Positions 35,150-43,955 of a DNA stretch of 64,000 nt are shown here, in pieces. Within the stretch, counting starts at the first letter, position 1, and every line of letters begins with the position of its first letter. Under the pieces are notes generated by a model. The model had not been told where the DNA came from, did no database searches, and was given only the letters and a program-made list of their open reading frames with translations. The DNA comes from Nitrospirota bacterium (GTDB lineage Bacteria; Nitrospirota_A; Leptospirillia; Leptospirillales; Leptospirillaceae). The DNA lies in NCBI GenBank assembly GCA_021838765.1, contig JAKCCY010000003.1, positions 31,758-95,757 of the forward strand, read 5' to 3'. The translations under genes were made by a program, and so were the position numbers.

Positions 35150-36139
35150 GTGAGCTTTGGAAAACAAGTTCTGGGATCCTTGATGCTCTTGGGATTATTG
35201 TTCCAGACATCCTGCATTACAGTAAATCTCTTGCCGCCAAGTAATGGATTAACAGAAGAAGTTGTTTCTGGAAAAGGATCTCCAGACAAATTATTGCTGA
35301 TTCCCGTTGATGGTTTTATCGGGGATCGGGCTCAAAAGGGAATTCCGTTTCTTGGGGGCCGGGAAGATACTGTGACTGCAATGCGGTCAATGTTAAAAAA
35401 GGCAGAACATGATCCTAGCGTCAGAGGAGTCATTTTCTTGATCGATAGCCCTGGTGGATCTGTAACCGCTTCTGATCGAATTTATCATATGATTCGTTCA
35501 TTCCGTCAAAGACATCCCATACCCGTTTTTGCGCTCGTCGAGGATATAGGTGCCTCAGGGGCTTACTATATTGCCATGGGGGCTGATGAAGTATGGGTTC
35601 ATCCCACTAGTATTGTTGGCAGTATCGGCGTGGTTGTCTTCAATGTGGGTGTGACCGGTTTGATGAAGAAAATTGGCGTGACCGATCGATCCATTACTTC
35701 CGGGGACGAAAAAGAGATGGGGTCCCCCTTCCGTCATATGTCAACAAAAGATCAACAGATTTTTCAAGACCTCGTATCAGATCTCTATAGCCAATTTTTG
35801 GGAGTTGTCTCAAAAAACAGGCAAATTGCGCCAGATCAGCTCAAGTCCATAGCGGATGGAAGGGTCTATACCGCAAAACAGGCAATCAAGCTTCACCTTG
35901 TTGACAGGATCGGGTACAGGGAAGATCTTGTGGCTCATCTTGAGCGTGTCATGCATGTCAGTAAGTTTGAACTCGTTCGTTATCGGGAACCGTTCCTGTC
36001 CGGTACGGGTTTATTTGGAGAGTCAAGCCCTGTTGGTTCACCTGTGGCAGACCCGTCTCTTTTAATTCCTGCCATTAAAAAGCTTGGTCCGACTCCTCTC
36101 TATTTCTGGTCCCCATCTCTTGGTGGTAGCATGAAATAA
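35150..36139 (+). CDS. sppA: Signal peptide peptidase SppA, short form
   Basis: A 329-residue membrane serine protease that digests cleaved signal peptides. An N-terminal hydrophobic segment ends in LLFQTSC (about residues 16-22), a poor lipobox, so anchor type is open. IDSPGGSV (99-105) forms the oxyanion region. The nucleophile is Ser137 in EDIGASGAYYIAMGAD and the general-base Lys188 in TSGDEKEMGSPFRHMS, the known Ser/Lys dyad. GTG start with GGGGGGA directly upstream. A terminator follows at 36173. Confidence 0.9.
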   Translation: MSFGKQVLGSLMLLGLLFQTSCITVNLLPPSNGLTEEVVSGKGSPDKLLLIPVDGFIGDRAQKGIPFLGGREDTVTAMRSMLKKAEHDPSVRGVIFLIDSPGGSVTASDRIYHMIRSFRQRHPIPVFALVEDIGASGAYYIAMGADEVWVHPTSIVGSIGVVVFNVGVTGLMKKIGVTDRSITSGDEKEMGSPFRHMSTKDQQIFQDLVSDLYSQFLGVVSKNRQIAPDQLKSIADGRVYTAKQAIKLHLVDRIGYREDLVAHLERVMHVSKFELVRYREPFLSGTGLFGESSPVGSPVADPSLLIPAIKKLGPTPLYFWSPSLGGSMK

Positions 36140-36471
36140 GGAGATTCTCCGAGGAGTTTCCATGTTTTTTGAGGGTGGCTTTTACAAAAAGCCGCCCTTT
36201 TTTTTTGATAAAACACATGCCAGATTTTCAATAAAGCGGAGTCTTGGATCAAGCGGCGATTTTGGGCAGGAAGAGTGCAAAGCTTTTGGATCTGTTCAGG
36301 AGTCAGTGAGTGGTAGATCTTAAGAGCAAAATGACGATGTGTTTGTCCCCAGTAGGCAACAGAATACTCCCCCTCTGCAGCGTAAGAGGGCTGAGATTCG
36401 AATCCAATCAAAAAAAGTGAAAATGATAGTATAAGTATTTTTAATTTATTGTAAAAAATATTTCTCTTCAA
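36100..36471 (-). CDS. Small secreted protein, hypothetical
   Basis: A 123-residue frame from a TTG behind AAAGGG. It has a clear signal peptide (KLKILILSFSLFLIGF, cleavage near PSYAAEG), then EYSVAYWGQTHRHFALKIYH and a helical, basic body. It overlaps the end of the glycerate kinase gene by 26 bases and reads through the reverse complement of the sppA terminator, overlapping the last 40 bases of sppA. The signal peptide makes it plausible; the C-terminal third may be accidental. Confidence 0.45.
   Translation of the reverse strand: MKRNIFYNKLKILILSFSLFLIGFESQPSYAAEGEYSVAYWGQTHRHFALKIYHSLTPEQIQKLCTLPAQNRRLIQDSALLKIWHVFYQKKRAAFCKSHPQKTWKLLGESPYFMLPPRDGDQK
36173..36206 (+). terminator. Terminator of sppA
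   Basis: GGGTGGCTTTT / AAAAGCCGCCC (36173-36183, 36187-36197), one G-U pair, loop ACA, then nine T. Placed 34 bases after the sppA stop. Confidence 0.9.
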
Positions 36472-37753
36472 TGTTTTGCCCTTTCTCTTTGAACTTTGGG
36501 ATATAAACCCAATACAGATCATTCAGGTTGGTTCCGGTCGGACCTGTTTGGATCTCCCATCCGTTTCTCTGGATAATCGTTTTTGTGTTATGGCTCCATA
36601 ACGATTCCTGAATCTTGTGCCGAGGATTTTTTCCGAACTGATCTCCCCCGATAATACAGCCTGCAAATTGTGAGTTCCCATCCATTCCATCTGTTGCCAG
36701 TGCCCCAACAACAAATGAGTGTATCCCGCCATCATGAAGGGTTTGTGAGAGTGCTAGTGCAAGCTCCAGCGTTCTTCCCCCTTTCCCTTTTGACTCTCCC
36801 AGGGATACAGTTGTTTCTCCCGCACCGATAAAAAGCTGGTTCCGGTTGAATGAGGATCTATCGGTCGCAAGGATGGAGCCAAGAGTTGTTCCGACCGTTT
36901 GGGAATCTCCCTTGAGCAAGGCTGACCAAATATGGGTGTTGGCATCAGGTATCTGAAGAAATGGGAGAGAGTTCCTGATGACTGTACTGGTATTTCCGAT
37001 GACAATTGGTTTATGGACCAGAAGACGATTCGACGGTGTTAAAGGATCTTTTTGAGACGACTTGGGTATGATGATAGGGATATTCAATGATTTGAGAATG
37101 TTCTCCGCGAGCTTTTCTTTTCCCCTGATTGCAGGAAGAGTCGGGCCGGAACCGACTGTTTCGGGCGGCATCCCTGGTGTGTCGGAGAGGATAATGGATA
37201 ATGTCTCTGTTCCGTGGAAAAAGTTCAGGAGTTTTCCTCCTTTGACCCGGGATAATGCAGACCTGACTTGATTCATCTCTCCGATAGGCGTTCCATTTTT
37301 CATGAGCGCTGTAATGACTTGAACTTTCTGTTTCAGGGTGATTGGATGAATGGGGGCAGAGAGTAGACTCGATGTACCCCCTGAGATTGCTGAAAGAAGG
37401 GTTGTTTCAGGGGGGAGGGCCGAGATTTTTTTGAGAATATGGTCGGTGGATTGGAGACTCAAAGACCCCGGAAGTGGGTGTTCTCCATAAAGTGTTGGAT
37501 AGTTTCGAGGTGGAGCAGATCCTTTGGGAATTAATGTTACAGTCATTTCAGGAGAGATATTCCATCGGGGCGCAATCGCTTCAGTCATTCCAGAAGCGGC
37601 TTTCCCGACCGAGAGCAAGAAAAAAGGCGGTGTCAATCCAAGTTTGTCAGGATCAAGCGGGAGATGTTTGAAGATCAGAGACCGGGGGGAAATGGTTTCC
37701 AGAATTCTCTTGATGGCATCTCTGGAATGTTTTAAATACTGCTCTTCATTCAA
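36446..37753 (-). CDS. Glycerate 2-kinase, type II (MOFRL family)
   Basis: A roughly 435-residue enzyme that phosphorylates D-glycerate to 2-phosphoglycerate. FLLSVGKAASGMTEAIAP, EHPLPGSLSLQSTDHIL, LLSAISGGTSSLLSAP, MNQVRSALSRVKGGKL, LSIILSDTPGMPPETVGSGPT and the C-terminal GAGETTVSLGESKGKGGRTLELALALS and VGALATDGMDGNSQFAGCIIG belong to the DUF4147-MOFRL family. I prefer the TTG at 37753 with AAAGGT upstream; a longer form from an ATG at 37801 would overlap the YHS gene. It may salvage glycerate from glyoxylate or photorespiration-like routes. Confidence 0.9.
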   Translation of the reverse strand: MNEEQYLKHSRDAIKRILETISPRSLIFKHLPLDPDKLGLTPPFFLLSVGKAASGMTEAIAPRWNISPEMTVTLIPKGSAPPRNYPTLYGEHPLPGSLSLQSTDHILKKISALPPETTLLSAISGGTSSLLSAPIHPITLKQKVQVITALMKNGTPIGEMNQVRSALSRVKGGKLLNFFHGTETLSIILSDTPGMPPETVGSGPTLPAIRGKEKLAENILKSLNIPIIIPKSSQKDPLTPSNRLLVHKPIVIGNTSTVIRNSLPFLQIPDANTHIWSALLKGDSQTVGTTLGSILATDRSSFNRNQLFIGAGETTVSLGESKGKGGRTLELALALSQTLHDGGIHSFVVGALATDGMDGNSQFAGCIIGGDQFGKNPRHKIQESLWSHNTKTIIQRNGWEIQTGPTGTNLNDLYWVYIPKFKEKGQNIEEKYFLQ

Positions 37754-37766
37754 TTGAAGACCTTTA

Positions 37767-38012
37767 TCAATGCAATCTCGAGTATTTTTCTTGGCAATCA
37801 AAACTACAAAAATAGACTGTTCCCTTTTCCGATTTCATCTTTAATGTTGAAGGAGCTTCCGGATCGACAAAAGTTCCACACACCGGATCTCTTTGCAGTG
37901 TTGAAGTCTGTAAGACAGGAGGCTTCTGGTTTGTTTTTGGGCGCAACATCTTCAAGAAAATCAGGAATCCCGGAATGAGCAGGAGAAAAAACAACAGTCT
38001 TATAAGAAGCAT
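37767..38012 (-). CDS. Membrane-anchored YHS-domain protein
   Basis: An 81-residue protein: one N-terminal helix (about residues 2-20), a basic linker and a YHS domain with DPVCGTFVDPEAPSTLKMKS, then VYFCSFDCQEKY. The three cysteines fit a metal site as in copper- and heavy-metal-associated YHS proteins. AGAGAGG precedes the ATG. It sits divergent to the MidA-like gene, with overlapping 5' regions. A role in metal handling is inferred from the family. Confidence 0.8.
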   Translation of the reverse strand: MLLIRLLFFLLLIPGFLIFLKMLRPKTNQKPPVLQTSTLQRDPVCGTFVDPEAPSTLKMKSEKGTVYFCSFDCQEKYSRLH

Positions 38013-38038
38013 TGAACCTCTCTATGGAGCCAGATGAT

Positions 38039-39172
38039 ATGGCGATTCAGACAATGACTTTTCGGGACTTTATGGAATGGTCCCTGCTAGATCCTGAAAT
38101 AGGATATTACACCCATCGGGCAAAAATTGGTTTTACAGGAAATGATTTTGTAACGGCTCCGGAGGTAAGTCCTGTTTTCTCCCTTTTGATATCAGAGCAG
38201 ATCATGGAACTTGACCGGTACCTCGAGAATCCCGAGAAATTTTATCTGATTGAGGCAGGACCCGGCAATGGCACTTTGATGCGTTCAATCTTAACTTATC
38301 TGAGGCTGATTGATTCCCATCTGTTTGATCGAGTACATCCGATCCTCATTGAAGCGAGTCCAGTTTTAAGACAATTTCAGGAAAAACAGTTGTCGGGGCT
38401 TATGTTAAAAAATCCTCCGCTCTGGATGGACATGCAGACCCTTTCATTATCAAACATTGAGGGGGTTATTCTTGGAAATGAATTTTTGGATGCACTTCCT
38501 GCACATTGGGTTAGCATGACCAATGGGGAACTGATGGAGATTCATGTTGAACTCGAAAAAGATGGAATTGTGAAGAAAGTCCAGAAGCCTTTGCTCAACC
38601 CGGAAGTCAAGAATTATTTTGATTGGATAGGTGTGCAATTGCCGGAAGGGTGCGAAGCCGAGATCTCCTTGGATGCAATTTCCATTCTGGAAAAACTCGA
38701 TTCAGTCATGTCCCGGGGGTTTATGTTGTGGATCGATTATGGAGATCGTTCGGCGGAGAAGTATTCAGAAAGAAGAAATCGTGGAACGCTCAGGGGGTTT
38801 AAGGGACATCAATTGATTGATCAGGTTCTGGATCATCCTCCAGGCAGTATTGACCTGACGGTTCATGTCGACTTTACCGGTGTTTTGAAGCGTCTTCTGG
38901 AACTGGGCCATCGTCTGGAGGGGTATAGCGACCAGATGTCGTATCTGATCGCTCTGGGAGTTGAGCAGGTTCTTGAAGAGAATCGATTAAGTGAAACGGA
39001 AGCACTTGCTGCAGCGACCCTTATCCACCCTCTGCAGATGGGTCGGATTTTCAAGGTATTGCTGACTTCAAAGGGAGTTAAGCAAAAGGAAAGACTGAAG
39101 GGCTTTCCCAGGGAAGCCCTTCTTCCTCTTTTGCTTTCTGATCATGAGTACGAGAAGAAAGACCTGATTTAG
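38039..39172 (+). CDS. MidA/NDUFAF7-family SAM-dependent methyltransferase
   Basis: A protein of about 377 residues in the DUF185 family, which methylates arginine in complex I assembly in mitochondria. FRDFMEWSLLDPEIGYYTHR, DFVTAPEVSPVFSLLISEQI, LIEAGPGNGTLMRSILTYL (SAM loop), VILGNEFLDALPAHWV and LWIDYGDRS are family blocks. I chose the ATG at 38039 with GGAG 9 bases upstream; starts at 38012 (TTG) and 38024 (ATG) are possible. No complex I gene is in the window. It converges on the cytochrome c gene with overlapping stops. Confidence 0.85.
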   Translation: MAIQTMTFRDFMEWSLLDPEIGYYTHRAKIGFTGNDFVTAPEVSPVFSLLISEQIMELDRYLENPEKFYLIEAGPGNGTLMRSILTYLRLIDSHLFDRVHPILIEASPVLRQFQEKQLSGLMLKNPPLWMDMQTLSLSNIEGVILGNEFLDALPAHWVSMTNGELMEIHVELEKDGIVKKVQKPLLNPEVKNYFDWIGVQLPEGCEAEISLDAISILEKLDSVMSRGFMLWIDYGDRSAEKYSERRNRGTLRGFKGHQLIDQVLDHPPGSIDLTVHVDFTGVLKRLLELGHRLEGYSDQMSYLIALGVEQVLEENRLSETEALAAATLIHPLQMGRIFKVLLTSKGVKQKERLKGFPREALLPLLLSDHEYEKKDLI

Positions 39173-39522
39173 TTCTTTGCTGGTATGTTCGACAAGATAT
39201 AGCTGGTAACAGCATCTGCCTCGTCTGTGGAAAGGTAGTTTTTTCCGGTTTGCTCCATATAACGATTCATTTTTTTGACAAGGATTGGCCATTGATCCGG
39301 AGTATGGGATTTGAAAAGAGGGAGAGTATGGCATTGGACACACGACTCTTCAAACAGTGTTTTTCCGGATGCGAGAGGGAAGACCCTCGAGGGTTCTTGT
39401 TTCATTTCATGGGTGCCCTTTTTTTCCGGAAGTGAAATCAGGATAGCAAAAGCCACCAGTGCAAAGAGGGCTGTTACCCCAATGGCAGTGGAGTTCTTCA
39501 TGGGAGGTGTAATCGGACTCAT
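39169..39522 (-). CDS. Small monohaem cytochrome c
   Basis: A 117-residue cytochrome with an N-terminal helix (about residues 12-31), either signal or anchor. The haem motif is CVQCH (about 61-65), followed by WPILVKKMNRYM, where an axial Met lies, and a final helix STDEADAVTSYILSNI. Start overlaps the stop of the lipoprotein gene upstream (ATGA), so the two form an operon. Periplasmic electron carrier; partner unknown. Confidence 0.88.
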   Translation of the reverse strand: MSPITPPMKNSTAIGVTALFALVAFAILISLPEKKGTHEMKQEPSRVFPLASGKTLFEESCVQCHTLPLFKSHTPDQWPILVKKMNRYMEQTGKNYLSTDEADAVTSYILSNIPAKN

Positions 39523-40139
39523 GAAGACTCCTTTGCTGTTCTGATGATAACGGGAATGAGCTCGTTTTTGATTTCATCATCGACCATCGCTCCAATCAGC
39601 GCGGGAGGAATATGGCGATGAAAGAGCGCATCCGGTGTGGGTGATTGGTGCCGGGTAATCGTCCCTGACATTGATCGGGTCGTTCCATCGGATGAATGAG
39701 TGATGATTTTGTAACTCAAGATGACAACCGCTTTTTGTCGGACATTGAGGGGAACTGCATCGACCCTGTCTTCAATCTTATCGATGGAAACCAAAACAGA
39801 CACGGGATGGTTTGTGGTTTTTGCCATCTGTACGGAAATTCCCTCTTCGACCAAGGCACGCTCCAACTGTTCCTGTACGCTTTGAGGCAAGGATTTCCTG
39901 ACCAACAGATGGGACCGGCTTCCCAGTGGGTGAAAAAGTGTTCCGAGCCTTTTGTCACTTCCATTGTCCTTGACAGGAAGCAGCCAAACGGAAATTTGTG
40001 GTGAAGATTTTTCAGGCAGGGCAGATTTTGGAAATTTGAGTCCTTCGACAACGACCGGGGGTTCGAGAGAACTTGCGCATCCGGACAAGAAAGAGATCAT
40101 ACCTATTGCAACTGCTCCCAAAATGGTTTTCTTTTTCAT
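39519..40139 (-). CDS. Lipoprotein of unknown function
   Basis: A 206-residue lipoprotein. Signal peptide MKKKTILGAVAIGMISFLSG ends with lipobox LSGC (Cys21). The mature part has strands such as ISVWLLPVKDNG, VSVLVSIDKIEDRVD and VVILSYKIITHSSDGTTRSM, reminiscent of YajG-like or LptE-like lipoproteins, but I cannot assign a family. Coupled to the cytochrome c gene by an ATGA overlap. Confidence 0.75.
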   Translation of the reverse strand: MKKKTILGAVAIGMISFLSGCASSLEPPVVVEGLKFPKSALPEKSSPQISVWLLPVKDNGSDKRLGTLFHPLGSRSHLLVRKSLPQSVQEQLERALVEEGISVQMAKTTNHPVSVLVSIDKIEDRVDAVPLNVRQKAVVILSYKIITHSSDGTTRSMSGTITRHQSPTPDALFHRHIPPALIGAMVDDEIKNELIPVIIRTAKESS

Positions 40140-40159
40140 GGCTGATTTTTCCTTAGGGT

Positions 40160-40576
40160 TTATTTTTCTGGAAGCACCTTGATGGATCCATCATATTCAC
40201 TTTTTTGGTCTTTGGGAGGATTCAGCCAGAAAAGCTTGATGGCATGGATTCCCGAAGTTAAAGGCGGAAGGTCTATAGCAGCCCGCTTTGTTCTTGTTAT
40301 GTCGGATATTGCAACTGCCTTTCCATCAATGTCAACTTCCATGCGGTAAAATTGGTCGTTGACAGGGGATTGGGGAAAGAAAACTTGAATGGTCATCCTT
40401 TCGTTTTCTTTAGCGGGTGAGGGCCAAACAATTTTCAGACTTTTTTGTTGTGATTGGGCCAATCCGTTTTCATATTGTAGAAAAAGTGTTCCCAAAAAAG
40501 TGATCATCAGAACAGGTCGCATTTTCTGGCGGAACTGATTCGACAGGTTGCTGGCCCTTTGATAGAATGGTTTCAT
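40160..40576 (-). CDS. Secreted protein of unknown function
   Basis: A 138-residue protein. The signal peptide reaches ENGLAQSQQ (cleavage after about residue 43 from the chosen Met, or residue 26 if a later Met is used). The mature part is beta-rich (TIQVFFPQSPVNDQFYRMEV, DIDGKAVAISDI, GIHAIKLFWLNPP) and may be an Ig-like fold. ATG with GAGGA upstream. It lies on the same strand as the lipoprotein and cytochrome genes and 20 bases upstream of them, so all three may form an operon. Confidence 0.65.
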   Translation of the reverse strand: MKPFYQRASNLSNQFRQKMRPVLMITFLGTLFLQYENGLAQSQQKSLKIVWPSPAKENERMTIQVFFPQSPVNDQFYRMEVDIDGKAVAISDITRTKRAAIDLPPLTSGIHAIKLFWLNPPKDQKSEYDGSIKVLPEK

Positions 40577-41075
40577 GTTGATCAATTCCTCTTCCCCTCT
40601 TTTTTTAAAATACATCATTGCGGAACGCATTTTGAAGGGTTCTCTCGTACTGGCCTTGGGAATTGGTGGACTTTCCCTTGTGCCGCTCGATTTGTCAAGT
40701 CTTGTCCAGAAGGCAGGGATGACTCTGCATATCGATCTGGATAGTCCATGGCTAGATTACCTTATTCATGCATCTGGCAGGGTGAACCCTGTTGCGCTTA
40801 AATTGGTCTCTTTTCTGATTGTCTGTTACGGGATATTGAACTACTTTGTCGCATGGGGGTTGCATCGCCGATTCAGATGGGCCGAGTATATGACGATCAT
40901 TGAAATCTCTGCGCTGATACCTTTTGAAGTTTATGCCATCGATCAGAAATTCTCGTTGTTCCGATTGGCTGCCTTTTGTGTGAACATCCTGATCGTCTGG
41001 TATTTGCTCAAGAATCGCTCTCTCTTTCATTCAATGTCAAAAGACGCTGAGCCCATCCTTCCCCCTTCGGTCTAA
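40575..41075 (+). CDS. DUF2127-family membrane protein
   Basis: A 166-residue protein. FLKYIIAERILKGSLVLALG starts the DUF2127 pattern; YFVAWGLHRRFRWAEYMTII and SALIPFEVYAI follow, with about four helices in all. Function of the family is unknown. The ATG at 40575 overlaps the divergent start at 40576, which is odd, and no good ribosome site is seen, so the true start may lie slightly downstream. Confidence 0.75.
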   Translation: MLINSSSPLFLKYIIAERILKGSLVLALGIGGLSLVPLDLSSLVQKAGMTLHIDLDSPWLDYLIHASGRVNPVALKLVSFLIVCYGILNYFVAWGLHRRFRWAEYMTIIEISALIPFEVYAIDQKFSLFRLAAFCVNILIVWYLLKNRSLFHSMSKDAEPILPPSV

Positions 41076-41083
41076 AGAGTTCA

Positions 41084-42283
41084 TTGCTCATTCTCCTGTT
41101 TTTCTCCAATTGTCTCAACTATCTTGATCGACAGTTATTTCTTTCCCTTCTTCCAGCGATGAAGAGTCTCTACCAATTGAGTGACCCTGCCATTGGTCTC
41201 CTCTCTTCCTCTTTTACCTTGGCCTATCTGGTGGCAGCACCCTTGGCAGGCCTTTGGGGAATGCGATTGAGCATGGAAAAATTTCTTGGGTCTGGGATCT
41301 TGCTTTTTTCAGTTGGTATGCTGGTCTCTTCCATGGCTGAACATCAGTGGATGCTTTTTGGGGGAAGGGCGTTGACCGGATTCGGAGAAGCGGTCCTTTC
41401 AACGATGGGACCTGTATATCTATACAATCTTGCATCGTCTTCAAAAGGGGCAAAGCTCGGCTGGTTTTATCTTGCCATTCCATTGGGCTCTGCTCTTGGA
41501 TTTGTTTTGGCAGGGATACTCATCTCGAAGATGACTGTTCAGCATATTTTGTTGATACCTGTTCTTCCGGGGACCTTATTCGCATTGATCTTTATCCTGC
41601 GGAAGGAAGGTTTGGCGGCCATTCCCTCTCCCGATCCTTTTTCACTGAGAGATCTTTTAGCGTGGAGACGTTTTCTTGCAAGTTTTTCCAAGTCAGACAA
41701 GGATATGGTCTTGATTAGTTTCGAAATTCAGACACTGGTCACTTTTGTTCTGGGCGGAATGGCCGCCTGGATGACTTTTTATTTTATCAGAGTGAAGATG
41801 TTTCCTGTCTCGACGATCGAGTCTTTGACAGGAGGAATGCTTCTGCTGGGAGGGATCGTAGGCATGCTGGGCGGAGGAAAACTTCTGGATCGAGAAATCC
41901 GGAATCACCCAGACAGTCCATTTCACTGGCCAACCCTTTTGGGGCTCTGTTCAGCTTTATCTGGAGTATTGATTGTGCTTGCGGGAAATTCACTGGTTGT
42001 ATGCTGTTTCGGTTTGCTTCTGGGGATTTCCGGAATTTTTCTGGTATTTGTACCCCTTAACTGGATCCTGCTCTCAAGGAATACTTCACTCTCCCCGGCC
42101 GTTCTGATCGGTATGAGTCTTCTTGTTTCTCATCTTTTGGGAGATCTTCTTTCACCATCCCTTATTGGAGAAATGTCCCAGTATTGGGGACTTTCTGTCG
42201 CCGTTGAAATCACTCTCGTTATCCCGCTTGTACTGGCCATCATCCTTTATACGGGATATGCGAGAAGATTCCGGAGTGTATGA
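41084..42283 (+). CDS. Major facilitator superfamily transporter
   Basis: A 399-residue, 12-helix transporter. NCLNYLDRQLFLSLLPAMKS and GRALTGFGEAVLSTMGPVYL are near the spinster/sugar-phosphate type of MFS; SFTLAYLVAAPLAGLWGMRL holds the loop 2-3 region. It begins at a TTG nine bases after the DUF2127 stop, with only a weak AAAGAG. Probably co-transcribed with the DUF2127 gene. Substrate unknown. Confidence 0.85.
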   Translation: MLILLFFSNCLNYLDRQLFLSLLPAMKSLYQLSDPAIGLLSSSFTLAYLVAAPLAGLWGMRLSMEKFLGSGILLFSVGMLVSSMAEHQWMLFGGRALTGFGEAVLSTMGPVYLYNLASSSKGAKLGWFYLAIPLGSALGFVLAGILISKMTVQHILLIPVLPGTLFALIFILRKEGLAAIPSPDPFSLRDLLAWRRFLASFSKSDKDMVLISFEIQTLVTFVLGGMAAWMTFYFIRVKMFPVSTIESLTGGMLLLGGIVGMLGGGKLLDREIRNHPDSPFHWPTLLGLCSALSGVLIVLAGNSLVVCCFGLLLGISGIFLVFVPLNWILLSRNTSLSPAVLIGMSLLVSHLLGDLLSPSLIGEMSQYWGLSVAVEITLVIPLVLAIILYTGYARRFRSV

Positions 42284-42396
42284 AAGTCATGCTTGGGCTT
42301 TATGTCTTTTTGGCGGTTCTTCCAATGGAAAAGATAATGGCCTTGGTGTAGTATGGATTCAATAACAGCACATTCTGGTCTTTAAGGAGGGGTTCA

Positions 42397-42855
42397 TTGG
42401 TCGCAAAGGATTTGATGTCTAGCAGTGTTATTTCAATATCTCCTGAAGCCTCCCTGAGAGAGCTGGCGGATCTTCTTGTCCTTCACCGGATTAATGGGGT
42501 GGTTGTGTCAACTGCTCCGGGTGGTTTTCTGGGAGTTGTGGGAGAGCACGACTTGATTCATCACGAAAAGCCTTTGCATATTCCGACAGTGATTTCACTT
42601 TTTGATGCTTGGCTTTTTCTGGAGCCTCCATCTCATTTGAAAAAAGAAATCGAACGTCTTGCCGCAACACAGGTTGGCGACATCTATCAACATAACCCCC
42701 CCGTAGTTTCTCCAGAGGCGCAAATCGCGGACATTGCCGGGATCTTTGAAAAAACGGGGGTCGATATTTTGCCCGTTCTGGAAAAAGGAAAGCTTGTGGG
42801 AGTGATTGGACGAGGGGATCTTGTTCGAGCCATGGCCGATGGTGAAGCAGACTGA
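42397..42855 (+). CDS. CBS-domain pair protein
   Basis: A 152-residue cytosolic protein with two CBS domains: about residues 1-55 (VAKDLMSSSVISISPEASLR) and 92-148 (VGDIYQHNPPVVSPEAQIAD, ending GVIGRGDLVRAM). CBS pairs bind adenine nucleotides. A TTG start with AAGGAGGGG upstream is convincing. It overlaps tsaE by 17 bases. Target unknown. Confidence 0.88.
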   Translation: MVAKDLMSSSVISISPEASLRELADLLVLHRINGVVVSTAPGGFLGVVGEHDLIHHEKPLHIPTVISLFDAWLFLEPPSHLKKEIERLAATQVGDIYQHNPPVVSPEAQIADIAGIFEKTGVDILPVLEKGKLVGVIGRGDLVRAMADGEAD

Positions 42856-43369
42856 ATCTTGTGAATGGATCCTTCCCGAGTCCTTCCAGACTTTCAAGAT
42901 AGGGGAGTTTTTCGGAGAGGGTGTTTCTGCGGGAACACTCATTCTGTTGTCGGGGCCAACGGGAATCGGGAAGACAACCTTTTGCAAGGGGGTTGCGGTC
43001 GCATTGGGCATAGAGGAAGTCCTGACAAGTCCGACATTTCTCACCTGGCAGTTTTATGAGGGAGGGAGAATTCCTCTCTTTCATGGTGACTTGGACCGTT
43101 TTTCAGGAAGAGCTTCTGAAGAATTTGAATGGGCTCTGTCTGAAGATGCAGAAAAAAAACTGGCCGTTGTTGAGTGGGGTGAGAGAGTTTCACAAAAAAC
43201 CAGGGGTGTTTTTTCGACAACGATCCAGATTTCTTTTTCATGGTATGGTGACGAAGAGTATCCGGGACGAAAAATCTCTCTTTTCAGCCATTCCTCTTCT
43301 TTATCAGCGACAGACCTTGAACGTGAATTCAACCTTTTTCTGAATGACGGGAAGCGATGGAAGGCTTGA
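42839..43369 (+). CDS. tsaE: tRNA threonylcarbamoyladenosine synthesis ATPase TsaE
   Basis: A 176-residue P-loop ATPase that works with TsaB and TsaD to make t6A37 in tRNA. Walker A LSGPTGIGKTTFCKGVAVAL, then SPTFLTWQFYEGG, and LFHGDLDRFSG (the Y/H.DlYRl block) and VVEWGERV identify it. I chose the ATG at 42839. The C-terminal extension after about residue 130 is longer than usual. The stop overlaps the HIT gene by 13 bases. Confidence 0.88.
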   Translation: MVKQTESCEWILPESFQTFKIGEFFGEGVSAGTLILLSGPTGIGKTTFCKGVAVALGIEEVLTSPTFLTWQFYEGGRIPLFHGDLDRFSGRASEEFEWALSEDAEKKLAVVEWGERVSQKTRGVFSTTIQISFSWYGDEEYPGRKISLFSHSSSLSATDLEREFNLFLNDGKRWKA

Positions 43370-43878
43370 GCGCACCTTGGAGAATGGAATATATTAAGAA
43401 AAATGGTGAAGTTTCCCCGAAGAGTGATTGTATTTTGTGTGATCTGGGAAAATCTGGTGTAGCAAGGGATCGTCTTGTCCTTTTTTGCGGAAAAGACTGT
43501 TATATCGTTTTAAATGCATTCCCTTATACCAGCGGTCATCTGATGGTTGTTCCCTACCATCATGCCGGAACGTTTTCGGAACAGTCCCAGTCAACGCTCA
43601 GCGAGATGATGTACCTGCTGAAACATGCAGAAAAAATTCTTTTTGATGAATATCAGCCCACAGGATTCAATATGGGGGTGAATGTTGGCCGCACTGCTGG
43701 CGCAGGGATTCCTGGACATTTGCATTCTCATTTATTGCCAAGATGGGATGGCGATACCAATTTTATGACATCCATTCATGAGGTTCGTGTCCTTCCGGAG
43801 TCTTTGTTGATGACTTACGACAGGCTGTTGCCTGCTTTTTCACGGGTTCCTCAAATGGATGTTTGTGTCCAGAAGTAG
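43357..43878 (+). CDS. HIT-family nucleotide hydrolase/transferase
   Basis: A 173-residue protein with the histidine triad GHLHSHLLPRWDGDTNFM. Upstream CILCDLGKSG is a CX2C metal site, and VVPYHHAGTFSE matches Ap4A phosphorylase-like HIT proteins. NVGRTAGAGIPGHLHSH is the typical approach to the triad. Likely acts on diadenosine or nucleotide adducts. GGGAAG lies before the ATG. Confidence 0.9.
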   Translation: MEGLSAPWRMEYIKKNGEVSPKSDCILCDLGKSGVARDRLVLFCGKDCYIVLNAFPYTSGHLMVVPYHHAGTFSEQSQSTLSEMMYLLKHAEKILFDEYQPTGFNMGVNVGRTAGAGIPGHLHSHLLPRWDGDTNFMTSIHEVRVLPESLLMTYDRLLPAFSRVPQMDVCVQK

Positions 43879-43955
43879 AAATTTGGCCTGTACACTGTGG
43901 AGTGTGAAACGCATCTGTCTTATGATTGGTTTCCATGCAATTTGAAGGAGCTGAG

